Assembly (NCBI GenBank): GCA_950295325.1
Contig: OX485806.1
Location: forward strand, 42,906,001-42,970,000
Direction of reading: 5' to 3'
Source of the DNA: Polytrichum commune
Taxonomy: Eukaryota > Streptophyta > Polytrichopsida > Polytrichales > Polytrichaceae
Length of the DNA stretch: 64,000 nucleotides
The notes under the pieces are model-generated. The model was given only the letters and a program-made list of their open reading frames with translations, had not been told where the DNA came from and did not search any database. The position numbers were made by a program, and so were the translations under genes. Of the stretch, positions 44,485 to 55,842 are shown in pieces (the first letter of the stretch is position 1; every line of letters begins with the position of its first letter).

Positions 44485-45824
44485 TGTCAGCCACAAACCC
44501 CCACCCTTAAGCGTCGTACTCCAGGTGGGAGAGTGTGATTCACACACAAAGCCTTCAGCACTCAGTCATGCCAATAGTGTTCCGATGCCCCGATCAAATC
44601 AATTCAACCTCCAATTTATTTCATGGTTAGGAGTACAAAGATTCACAAATGCTTTTCTAGTCCATGGTCTAAACACCCCCTCTTTCACACTGTTCACACC
44701 CTAATCTAATTCAATCCTTAACACCCTAGACATTTAGCCTTACACACTGTGGCCCACTAAGTCCACTAATTCCCTAATTCCCCACCCTAAGCGTCCTTCC
44801 TCATTAAATTAATAGGTTGGCCGTGCAATGGCATACCATCAGTCAAACCCCAGCCCCTCCGATTTACCATAGTTCCCTTCCTCGCTTGGCGATTGTACGT
44901 TATTCATGGCGACAGGTATCACTGCCCGTCAAATGACGGCAGTTTTCGGTGGCTACTCCAGTGCGACCGCACGCCCCCCAGTCTGCAACAACTAAGTAAT
45001 CACACATTTTCTACTGCAGCTGCAGCTTAAGCAAGGATCCACCTGCCGCCTCGGTGATCTGATATCCCTCCCTTCGGATTCAGACGCTCTTCATTTCATT
45101 GGCTCTCAATTTCGGCGAAGTCCTTGTTTTTTATCAGCTAAATGCCGCAACTTCCTTCCCTTTTTTCAATCTCCTGAGTGTAAGCTCACTTCTACCTTCG
45201 CCTACATTGAATTAGCCGCTCGCATTTAGCTGGACCAGCCAAGAGGCTTCAGCATTGCTCCCCCATCCGGCACCACCAGGATGCCGCAAATTCCTTCTTC
45301 AGAAAACACTCACCCTTGAGCCCCAGCATTCATGCCGTTAGCCCACCCCCTGATTCTGATCTTGATTCCAGGATCGATTGCCTGCCACCTATATTGCATT
45401 TTCGGCAGTCAAACCCAGCCATTACTCAAAACCAACCTTGGACCCCCTGCTGCCGAAGAGAGAGCCCGGTGATGAACTGCGCTGCCGAGGTAGCCTTCCC
45501 TCCTCCGACTCTTCCTCCCTATTTTGCTAGGTAACAGTCACCACCCCCCTAAAAGAAACAGCCCCCACACCTAATTCAACCAAATAAAACCCAGCTACCT
45601 AACTTAGCCCAAGGGTTGGTTTTTCTTCCCCATAACACTTCCCAACGATCTTCCCCCCTACTAACTAACCAAAAGCTTACTTGTATGCTCCTAAAGTACT
45701 TCCCACCTAAACTAACAATCACACTCTGTTTATGTATTTGAATAATTGATAAAAAGAAATCCACACCACTAAAACATGAGTTTTAAGAGCTAAACACACA
45801 TGTGGGCACCATATTGGGCTCACA
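44485..45824 (-). mobile_element. Reversed solo LTR-A inside the 5' LTR
   Basis: TGTCAGCCACAAACCCCCACCC to CCATATTGGGCTCACA, 1340 bp, flanked by perfect direct repeats TGCAC (44480-44484 and 45825-45829). Confidence 0.9.
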
Positions 45825-46856
45825 TGCACATGGAATTCGGAAGAGCTCAAAGGGTTCCCTAGTTCTTGAGACGCACTGGTATGGTGGAGGCTAGTTGAGA
45901 AGGATGCGGGAGGGCCCGAAGGATGCGGCTCAATTGAATGCAACACCTGTGGCATAGAGGAAAAAGGCCGTCAACTCTTCTGCCGGCACTGTGAGAAACT
46001 AGGTGCCAAGGAAGAAAACCACACATTCGAGGAGCGGTCTGGTTGCTAGGCCACATTCTGCATATTTGGGGAAGGTGGGTATCATGCTGGAATTCGGTGT
46101 AGGAATCTTAAATGATCAATGTTAATTAGCGACCCAGCAATCGCAGCTGGGCTCCTGATGTTGGCATCTGGAATGGCAGGAGCGTGCTCAGTTGAGAGGC
46201 TGTGATTCAGGTCGGAGGTGAATACCTCGGCTGTGAATTTTGATATTGTTGGGAGAAAAAGTGGTCTGATTTAGTCTCCTCCCGAAGGATAACTCTAAGC
46301 TGCGAAGGGGCAGCTAGCTTCGGGGTTGGGAGTTTTGAGCTTTTGCGGCAGGGTTGGCTCTTGACTCCTCGGTGAGATCGAGACAATACCGAGGGTGGGA
46401 ACGCCCCACAGTCCCCTGTCTTGGCAATATACAGAGCCATTGTTGCAATGCAGGCAGCTGGAAGAGAGGGAGTATGGTGGCAGAGAACATATTCAAGGAT
46501 CAGCAAGGTCGGAAGGTATTGTGGAGCCGTTAGGAGGCACGGGGATGATTACCGTTAGCTGTAATGGTCTTGGGCTGGGAAATAAGGCTTAGTCACCGAA
46601 CATGATTAGGCACTAATTGATCACATGGTGAATGTAGGGGGTAGTGACATGAGAGTTTGATAGTCAGATTGGAGTATTCCGTAGAATAGAGGCTAAATCA
46701 TTAATAAGTGTTTTAGTTGTGTGGATGTGAGCGAAGTTGGAATGTGTAGCGGGAAGGGTGATTAAATCCAACTGCCAACTTGGGTTGGTATCAACCAACC
46801 GTAGGGTAACTTATTGTATTAGGGTTTAAGGGTTTAAGTGTGGTGTGCTGAAGGTT

Positions 46857-46864
46857 TATAAAAT
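46857..46864 (+). promoter_or_regulatory. Gypsy-A LTR TATA box
   Basis: TATAAAAT preceded by GGTT and followed by GAGGGGTTTGG, about 70 bp upstream of an AATAAA signal at 46931, the usual U3-R arrangement. Confidence 0.6.
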
Positions 46865-47074
46865 GAGGGGTTTGGAAATACCCACAAGGGGAAACAGTAT
46901 TTGTGAATACTTGTAACCTTGTGTTCTTGGAATAAAGAAATGTGTGTTTAAAATTCTGGTGTGCAAATTGGGAAGTTGAATCCTAAGGCCAAGAGGGTTG
47001 ATCAATCACATGTCTGCCACAGGCTCTCACTCGGACTACGACGCACAAGGGTGGGAGTTTAGGGCTGACATAAA

Positions 47075-47091
47075 TGGTGCATCCACCGGGA
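47075..47091 (+). promoter_or_regulatory. Gypsy-A primer-binding site
   Basis: TGGTGCATCCACCGGGA, four bases after the LTR. The minus-strand copy 3 has TGGTGCGTCCGCCGGGA at 35052-35036. TGG start and conservation support a tRNA-primed site; the tRNA species is not determined. Confidence 0.75.
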
Positions 47092-47957
47092 GTGAAGCGG
47101 GATTAGGAGATTGGAATCTTGGAGGCACGAACTAGAGGGTGAGGAAGGAGCACTTGGTGCAATGTGAGTACTTTCTTTAAGTTTTGATTTTTTGTTATTT
47201 GATTAATTTAGTTTAATTTTTTTCCTTTGGGATGAATTGTAATTCCATTTAGTTATTTTTGTTTTGTAAAAGGAGCGCGGCTTGAGGTGATGTTCTAAAC
47301 CTTCTTGGGATGGCATAAGGACATAACATTAATCTTGCAATCATTTGTTCACTAAATCTTAGAGGGATAATTAGTTTTAGGAAGAGTCAACTTTGACACT
47401 CACCTCAGGGTGAGTGTCCAAGTTAGGGGATTTTGAATATGATGTTTTAGACTAGAATTGTTAGTTGAGAATTATTGGGTTCGGAGTCACATTGAGTCAC
47501 GGTTGAGGGTGAATGCTAACTTACAGGGGGAGAGCAAACAGCTTGAGGTAGGATATTCTTCAAAGTGAATTTGTTAATTAATTAAGGAAGGATTTTAGTA
47601 ATTGTTTTTGTCATTATCCGTTGAAAAGGGTGATTCTCTAGTCATCGTAGTGTGTTGGAGACGAGATGATGATGCCTCAGTCTTCAATGTGATGCATGGC
47701 GAAGGTCAGCCCCTCACTCTCGGTATTGTGGTGAGTGGCAATTTAAAGAAAGAGTTGGATGTGATTCTCCGGCTTGATTGAGAATTGACATGAACATGCC
47801 TATCCTCTGTTTGGAATTTTTCACTTAAGTGGGCTTGCAGGTTCTCTTTCCTCACCTCTTCAAATTTAAACCACATCAACATAAGTGAAAACATTAAAGG
47901 AGTGAAGGTAGTGAGGGGTGTCTTTGGTCAAGTGAGGGTTGATCGATTCTTTGGGGA
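47092..47957 (+). other. Gypsy-A leader with a conserved short reading
   Basis: Untranslated leader between the primer-binding site and gag. At 47691-47745 it reads MHGEGQPLTLGIVV, and copy 3 at about 34430-34390 reads MHDKGQPLTFGIVV, so this stretch may have been coding in the ancestral element. TCTTGGGATGGCATAAGGAC-like sequence is also shared with copy 3. Confidence 0.5.
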
Positions 47958-48851
47958 ATGCAAGGTAAGACTCGATCTCAAAAAACAAGTTTCGAATTAG
48001 GATTAGACAAAGTTACCCGTAGGAGGAGATTATCTAGGATTAGTGAGGTTGTGGAAAATGTTGAAGTTAGAGTAGAAAGTTGTTTGAATGTGGAGCCTAG
48101 TGTTCGTCTATTGTTAGGCATATTAGAAGTAGAGGCTCAACTTGACAAAGAGACAACTTCTTCTAAGTTGAGTGGCGAGATATCATCAGAGACTGATACA
48201 TTTAGGAAGGAGAGCCCAATAGAAATTGATAGAAAATGAGGAGTCGATACACCAGTCACCATGGCTCAGGAGGGAGGTGGAATGGATCCACCACCCATAC
48301 CACCCATTGATCCATTGGTTAGACCGAGAGGTCTACCAGTTTTGGTCCAGCAAAACTTAGCGGCGGTGAATATGCCATCGCATCTCCATAAGTTTTGCGG
48401 AACCAAGCATAAGGATCCCTCTAGGCACATGGAGAGATACATGGAAAGGTTGGCTAGTTCTCTAGTTACCAATCCCGGATATTGGTTGGTGTGGTTTCCT
48501 ACCACCCTAGAGGGCGAGGCATATGAGTGGTATAGAGATCATGCGGAGGGATACTTTAGAGATTGGGATCAATTACAAAGGGAATTTTTGAATGAATTTA
48601 GGCCGGAGGTGGGTCAGAGTACGGCTCTTAGAGCTCTAGCATCGTTGAAACAGGGCAGGGAAGAGGAGATTTCGGCATACATTAGGAGGTTTGATTTGAT
48701 GTATACAAGGTTTGTGGGCACAATTCTCAATGATCACACACTAAAACAATTCTTTATTCAAGGATTCTTTAAGGCGGGAACCATTAGAGGCGTCCTGGAG
48801 AGCAATCCTCAAACATTAACGGCCGCTAAGGTGGCGGCCAGGGAGATGGAG
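47958..48851 (+). pseudogene. Gypsy-A copy 2 gag, N-terminal part
   Basis: Open from MQGKTRSQK (47958) with a stop TGA at 48237-48239, then from MAQEGGGMDPPP (48261) to the Gypsy-B target. The gag core WFPTTLEGEAYEWYRDHAEG and SAYIRRFDLMYTRFVG lie at about 48490-48720. Some 20 more residues (ESNPQTLTAAKVAAREME) precede the insertion. The proline-rich N-terminus (PPPIPPIDPLVRPRG) is shared with copy 1. Confidence 0.82.
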
Positions 48852-49824
48852 TGTCGCAACCCTTGCTAGCCCCCTTAGCAATCTTCCCAATTTTCCTTTC
48901 TAGCAAAGGTTACGAGCGCTAACCATTCGCATACCGCCATGCTAATGGTTAGCTCCTCCTACCCCGGACCATATAGTTCGTAGCAGGGGAACAAACCCTC
49001 CTACTTTGCTTTCGGGACTCACCCCTTAATCGGTAACCAATTCCCAAATGTGGATTTCCATCCATGGAAGTCCAATCCTATGTTGATCATCGCGTTGCCG
49101 AAGCAACACTACAACCACCCGAACCATACTAGGCAACTATGGCCTCACAATGGGCCAAAGCCCATGGAGGCCGTGTCGTTCGGCCTCGGGTGGGTGAGGC
49201 CACACCACCTCGCCCAAATAAGCCTCTAGGACTCTTTGCGGGGCCCCCACCCGTCCGTCAAGAGACCTCTTGTCTCTCTACCAAGAGTTGGGGCCAAGTA
49301 GACATTTTCCCTTAGCCGCTGGGCCTAGAAGCCCCCAGCAGCTTCAGACCATCATAACTCCCTTGTATCATGTTTGATTCCAACAACCAACCACTCCATC
49401 CTCATCTACGCTTCACGTAGATGCCGATGGACTCCTCACTTGCCCCATGCGGGCAGGTCTTGGGGAAGTTATGCCTGTTTGAACCTTGGCAGTCCCGGGA
49501 ATCACTCCCAGGCACTGCTGTACCAGGGTGCTGTCCTGGGACAACGCCCCACTCAAATTCTCATAACTCCTAGCTCACACCTCCGATTGAGGTGTTCTTG
49601 AGCATTCTAGAATCACCACGCCATGAGCTAGGCATAGGTCATGGCCTTACCCTTGTGCCTCCTAGTCTCTGTGGGTGGGAGGCGTTCCCAACGCCCGGGG
49701 CCCTCACCCACACTAGGATCACTTGGGCCTTCTCACCAATAGCGCCACAAGTCCCGGGTGTCACTCCGGGGTCCCCCTTGTGCCCATGGTGTTTTGGGCA
49801 CTCCTCATGGAGAGGTGCGCGACA
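48852..49824 (-). mobile_element. Gypsy-B copy 2 3' LTR
   Basis: 973 bp, TGTCGCAACCC to GTGCGCGACA. It resembles the partner LTR closely. Confidence 0.9.
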
Positions 49825-50589
49825 CTCACCCTCACCAAACGGAGTCGATGCCCTCATCGACTATACTCGTTGTCGGCACACCAATTCTCAAGTTGCCATC
49901 CTCTATGGTGCGGCATTGTGTTTACCTTAGGGCGCGACCCCCATAATGCATCTTCAAATTTGGCATAGTCCCAAAGGTGTTGTTCCTAGGTGGTCCGTTA
50001 GCGACCTTGGATCTCTCCTCCAAGGACCTAACCTACACTAGACCCACCTACTTTGGGACTCACTTGGGTTGCCCCTCCTTTGGGGCCACTAGCCTAACAT
50101 GACACATCTAGGCGAGACCTCATTGGTTCCACTAAGTCGTCTCGGTTGCAACTCCGAGATGGCTTTCCATTGTGAAGCCACGCCTCGATCGCATGGGGGT
50201 GATGGCAAGTCCCGCCCGACTTGGTTCCCACTTTGCTCTTTCGAGACATGGGTTCATGACTCCCATGCGCCAACTCTCGTTAGCTCGCGGGTAGCACTTT
50301 TATGAGCACGCGCCATCACCTTGTCCCCGCCCGGACAAGCCCACAACTAAGAAGTTTCTTGGTTTTATCCAAGGCCCCTCCAAGCCATGGCCCCCAATTA
50401 CTCGGCTTACCCAACCTAGTTTTGCATTTATATTCCCCCTCTTTCATTAACCAAGCACAAGTATAAGACTAGGACCTCATCTCGTATTTTTCTCTTTGCA
50501 CCACTAAAGTTTGGATTTTATTGCCTCAAGCCAAAGAACAAGTTCATGTTGTGGAGTAATTAGCCTCGAAGCTAAGTGTGCTACTAGCG

Positions 50590-53500
50590 TCTCTCCCCCA
50601 CTAAAGGAGATTGATGTCCTCATCAATGCCTACGCTTCATTTTATTGGAATGTCTAGCTTTAGTTTCTTCAAAGTGCTTCACCAATTCCTTGGCGTTCAT
50701 CATGTCCCTTGCCGCTACCCAAACGGCTTCTTTCTAATGGTATCCTCACCATTTCACCAAGTACTCCTTTGTACATTTTCTTTACTTTTTACTTGAGCTT
50801 CTTACACTTGAGGATGCCCTCTTACCTCATGTTCCAAATGACCTCCACAAGGTCGGGACGTGGCCTAATCACTTAGTTGTGATCGGGCCACAAGGTGTCG
50901 TCCTTAAATGGCTTTAGGAATGAGACATGAAATGTTGGATGCACTTTGATCTCGGGCGGTAATTCCAAATTATATATGTCCTTGAACACTTGTTCTGCAA
51001 TGGGAAACGAAGCTCCAATTTTGCACATCAACTTTGGAGTGAGGCCTTCCGGCTAAGTGAAGTTGTTCACATTCAACAACACCTTTTGGCCCACCTCATT
51101 CTCCACTTCGCGTCTTCCCGCATTGACTTGCACTTCATAGCACTTTCGGGTTTTCTCCACCAACAACTTGGTCATGTCCAAAACTTGTTTACCATCCTTG
51201 GCCAAGTCCTCACCATCTTGGTTGAACTCTAGTGTTGAATGTGCCCCCTCAAGAGCTAGGTTAATAGGTTGGAGCGCATCCACTCCATAAGCCACCACGA
51301 AAGACAACCCCTTGGTTGCCAAGTGCGTGGCTACATTATAACTAAACTTCGCTCGACCCACATAGTCCGCCCAATCTCCTTGGTCCGCCCCCACCAAGTT
51401 CCTCAAGTATTGCTTCAAGACTCCATTCACACGCTCCATTTTCCCATCCATTTGGGAATGTAAGGCCGTGTTAATCATTAGTTTCATTCTGACCTCCTTA
51501 GAGAAGTGCATTGAAAATGCACTTGTGAACTTTGGATCTTGATCCCATACAATCATTCTTTGGCAACCCGTGGTGCCTCAACCATCCTTTGAGAAAAGGC
51601 TATGTGGTCACCAACGCGGTGGCGGTTCCTACAATCAGCACCATGTGTGCCAACTTGGCAAACCGCTCAACCATCAACAAGATGGCATCATACCCATGTG
51701 ACTCCGGCAAACTTGTGATCAAGTCCATGCACATACAATGCCATGGCCCCGGCGGGATAGGCAACAGTTGTTAGAAGCCGCCTTGCTTTTGGTAAGAGGC
51801 TTGGTTCACTTGGCACTTCATCCAAGCCTTCACAAAGTGGGCTATATCATCTTTTATGCACCCCCAATGGTACCTCCAAGACACCATTTTATGGCGGTTT
51901 TTCGTTTCTTCTCTTTGGCCGGCAATGTGACTATCATATTCCTTCTTCAAAACCGATAGCCTCAACTTGCCTTGTGGCACATACACCCAATTATGTTTAC
52001 ACTTAAACAATCTTTCCACCAACTTAACCTCTTTGAGCACCTTGCTCTTGCGAAGCTCACCGAAAAGCTTTTGTGCTTTGGGGTAGTTAATGTACCCCTC
52101 CCGTATCTTGCATCACAAATTTCCTTCGCCGGCACACATTAGCCACAAGGTTTGGATGGTTCTCATTGCTTGGAACTCTTCCGGTCTACTTAGCGCATCC
52201 GGCGGCATATTTCCACGGTCCGGTTTGTGGACCAAATTCACCTTCATAAGCGCCAAACTATCATGCCACCGCAATGACTTGGCGCTCACATGCGCTTATA
52301 TGTCAAAATTCTTGTAGGACACATTGTCCATATAGACCTATGCTTTGTGCGACCCCAAGTAGTGTCGTCACATCTTCAAGCAATGCACTACGGCAAAGAA
52401 GTTCTTTGTCATGAGTTGGTTGTCTTCTTTGACAACCATCGAGCTTCATGCTCCCATATACAATGGCCATCCATCTTACACATAATCCACCATTGGCAAA
52501 GTCACTCATCCCCGTATGCACCCCAAAAGGTTTGTCAAGCTCCGCAAACTTGAGCACAGGCGGCGAAAAGAGCTTCGTCTTAAGCTCCCCAAAGACTTGG
52601 TGAAAAGGCTCATCCCACTCTTGGGATAGCCATTTCTTTCACAAGTTCCACAAGGTCAGACAACCATCGAGCTTCATGCTCCCATATGCAATGGCCATCC
52701 ATCTTGCATCAACATCCGCCAATGGTAAAGTCACTCGCCCCCGTATGCGCCTCAAAAGGCTTGGCAAGCTCCGCGAACTTGAACACAGGCGGCAAAAAGA
52801 ACTTCGTCTTAAGCTCCTCAAAGACTTAGTAGCAAGACTCATCCCACTCTTGGGGTAGCAATTTCTTGCACAAGTTGGACAAGGTTGGACAACCATCAAG
52901 CTTCATGCTCTTATATGCAATGGCCATCCATTTTGCCTCAACATCCGCCAATGATAAAGTCACTCGCCCCCTTATGCACCTCAAAAGGTTTGTCAAACTC
53001 CACGAACTTGAGCACGGGCGGCGAAGAGAACTTGCTCTTAAGCTTTCCAAAGACATGGTGATAAGGCTCATCCCACTCTTAGGATAGCCATTTCTTTCAC
53101 AAGTCGCACAAGGTTCGATAACCATGAAGCTTAATGTTCCCATATGCAATGGGCATCCATCTTAGATCACATCCGCCAATGGTAAAGTTACTCGCCTCCA
53201 TGTGCACCTCAAAATGCTTATGAAAACCCGGAAACATAACCACATCTTGTGAAGAGAACTTGCTCTTGAGCTTCCCAAAGGCTTGGTGACAAGGCTCATC
53301 CCACTCTTGGGAGAGCCATTTCCTCAATAAGTTGAATAAGGTCCTAGCAACCTTCAAGAACTCTTGAATGAAGTGGTGATAGTAGTTGGCTAGGCCAACA
53401 AATGACCTAAGCCCTTTTTGAATGAAGGGCCAATTTTCCTTTTGGATTACCTTGACATTCTTCATGTTCGTCCACCAACTTCCTTTGTCATCACATACCT

Positions 53501-54830
53501 TAAGAACTCAATCTCTCGTTGAGCAAAGTTATTTTTCACTCATTGGTGGTAACTTTTTGGGCAACACATTGGTAAATACATCGTTGTATCTCACCAACAT
53601 CCAACCAATGTAGTTTGGAGGAGGCCCATCTTTCCTAGCCTCCCCATACGTTCCTTGGAGTTGCTCCAATTGAACCACAACCATTATGTTTTCTATTTTT
53701 CATTTGGTCCATTAAGACCAAATTCAACTTGGGTCCTCCTACCATAGGAGTCCTTGTCAATTTGAACTTCAATTCTTTGTCATTATGACACATCATAATG
53801 CACCGCAAACACACCAGCTTACACCTCACATCTATTATGTGGCTTTCAAAGAAGGTGGCCTTCACAATGACATGCATTTCATCTATTTCACATGGTGTGA
53901 AATTTTGACAAAAATCCAATGTCCCACATTGAAAGGTTACATGCATCACGGCGTCCTTTGTCTCATGCAGTTCGCCTTTTCCAAACCGCACCTTGGTGGA
54001 CTTGCCCGCTCTACCGATCGGCAAGCCCCAACATCCTTGTGAGTTTTGGGTTCAAAAAGGAATGGCTTGCCTCTTTGTCAACCCATGAGACAATTCTCCC
54101 ATTCATTTGAGCCTCAAGGTATAAAAGACTTGGCCTCGGCTTAAGGCTACCAGCCTTGGCCACAATGCCATTGTCTTACATTCGGTCTGCGCAACGATAT
54201 AATTTGGCTTGGTCCAATGGGCCAAACTACTTGCGTTTATTTCCTTGGGACCTATTTCGGCTCAATCCACTTTGTGGTGATGCACCGCCCAATTTTTTTT
54301 TTGGGATCGGCTTCAATGCTTTTCAAATCTTAAAGATCTCCGATACGTCCTCAAGAAGCTTTAGGGACTCAAACATGTTATTCACCACCCACTTTTGAAA
54401 CCCCACCTAAAACGATGTATTTCTTAGAAAACTCATTCATCTAAGATGTACAATTCATTTGGGTGTGAAATTCGCACATATACGCCTTAAGAGGCCCGGA
54501 CGCCTCATTTCCACCAAATTCATTCCAACATCAATACCTTCCAAGTATTTCGAATTGGAATTTCAATCCAACATTAATGCCCCCCAAGGTTTTGGGTGCA
54601 TTCCGTATTCTAGGCCCCAAATGCTTTTTGAGGTGTGCGGGAGCCCTTTCAAAGGACTCCACCATTTTCCTTACCGAATCCACCATCATGCCCACCATTG
54701 TCATTAGAACCAATGGTATGGTCAAATTCCATTTACACATGATCTTTGTTCCAATTTGAGCCTCACAACCTTTTGGAAACCCCAGGCTTAACATCATAAC
54801 CCGCACATTTGATAGCCATGCTTCCGTCAA
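50590..54830 (-). pseudogene. Gypsy-B copy 2 polyprotein, heavily degraded
   Basis: Remnants in order on the minus strand: N-terminus (about 54820), gag pieces (54560-54300), protease region (54024-53635; RFGKGELHETKDAVMHVTFQ), a jump near 53550-53470 that removes nearly all of the reverse transcriptase, RT-RNase H connection (53465-52300) with a fourfold tandem duplication, integrase zinc region (52040-51771), integrase core (51556-51053; DQDPKFTSAFSMHFSKEVRM) and chromodomain scraps (about 50780-50600). Frameshifts and stops are frequent. Compared with copy 1 it cannot make any complete enzyme. Confidence 0.88.
52431..53340. repeat. Fourfold tandem duplication, about 228-bp unit
   Basis: Units start with GACAACCATCGAGCTTCATG or close variants at about 52431, 52658, 52888 and 53116. 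Each spans the RT-RNase H junction of the dead Gypsy-B copy; copy 1 has this segment once (about 28200-27990). Confidence 0.82.
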
Positions 54831-54870
54831 AGTGCTAGCTCAAAAATTGGAACCCTGCTCTGATACCAAG

Positions 54871-55842
54871 TGTCGCAACCCTTGCTAGCCCCCTTAGCAA
54901 TCTTCCCAATTTTCCTTTCTAGCAAAGGTTACGAGCGCTAATCCTTCGCATTCCGCCATGCTAATGGTTAGCTCCTCCTACCCCGGACCTTATAGTTCCT
55001 AGGAGGGAACCAACCCTCCTACTTTGCTTTCGGGACTCACCCCTTAATCTGTAACCAATTCCCAAATGTGGACTTCCATCCATGGAAGTCCAATCCTATG
55101 TTAATCATCGCGTTGCCGGAGCAACACTACAACCACCCGAACCATACTAGGCAACTATGGCCTCACAATGGGCCAAAGCCCATGGAGGCCGTGCCGTTCG
55201 GCCTCGGGTGGGTGAGGCCACACCACCTCACCCATATAAGCCTCTAGGACTCTACGCGGGGCCCCTACCCCACCGTCAAGAGACCTCTTGTCTCTCTACC
55301 AAGAGTTGGGGCCAAGTAGACATTTTCCCTTAGCCGTTGGGCCTAGAAGCCCCCAGCAGCTTCAGACCATCATAACTTCCTTGTATCATGTTTGATTCCA
55401 ACAACCAACCACGCCATCTTTATCTACGGTTCACGTAGATGCCGATGGACTCCTCACTTGCCCCATGCGGGCAGGTCTTGGGGAAGTTATGCCTGTTTGA
55501 ACCTTGGCAGTCCCGGGAATCACTCCCAGGCACTGCTGTACCAGGGTGCTGTCCTGGGACAACGCCCCACTCAAATTCTCATAACTCCTAGCTCACACCT
55601 CCGATTGAGGTTTTCTTGAGCATTCTAGAATCACCACGCCATGAGCTAGGCATAGGTCATGGCCTTACCCTTGTGCCTCCTAGTCTCTGTGGGTGGGAGG
55701 CGTTCCCAACGCCCGGGGCCCTCACCCACACTAGGATCACTTGGGCCTTCTCATCAACAGCGCCACAAGTCATGGGTGTCACTCCGGGGTCCCCCTTGTG
55801 CCCATGGTGTTTCAAGCACTCCTCATGGACAGGTGCACGACG
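54871..55842 (-). mobile_element. Gypsy-B copy 2 5' LTR
   Basis: 972 bp, TGTCGCAACCC to GTGCACGACG, next to the primer-binding site. Confidence 0.9.

Larger units (their letters stand above)
43968..47070 (+). mobile_element. Gypsy-A copy 2 5' LTR with nested LTR-A
   Basis: TGTGAGCCCGATATTATGCCC to GGGCTGACA, with a reversed solo LTR-A at 44485-45824. Net length is about 1758 bp. TATAAAAT at 46857-46864 and AATAAA at 46931-46936 suggest the transcription start and polyadenylation region; the U5 block (CTCTCACTCGGACTACGACGC) closes the LTR. Confidence 0.85.
48852..55842 (-). mobile_element. Gypsy-B copy 2, decayed, nested in Gypsy-A gag
   Basis: Full-length 6991-bp element: LTRs 54871-55842 (5') and 48852-49824 (3'), primer-binding site 54857-54868, polypurine tract (GGTGAGGGTGAG on the minus strand) at 49825-49836. 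Target duplication TGGAG (48847-48851) and TTGAG (55843-55847), one change. Gypsy-A gag continues exactly across it (AREME/EHMGRDY). Confidence 0.93.

Noticed and set aside
43821-45824. A 2-kb element with perfect 25-bp terminal inverted repeats
   Set aside because: The ends are the U3 ends of two different LTR-A copies in opposite orientation. The right-hand one (44485-45824) has its own TGCAC duplication, and no duplication matches 43816-43820.
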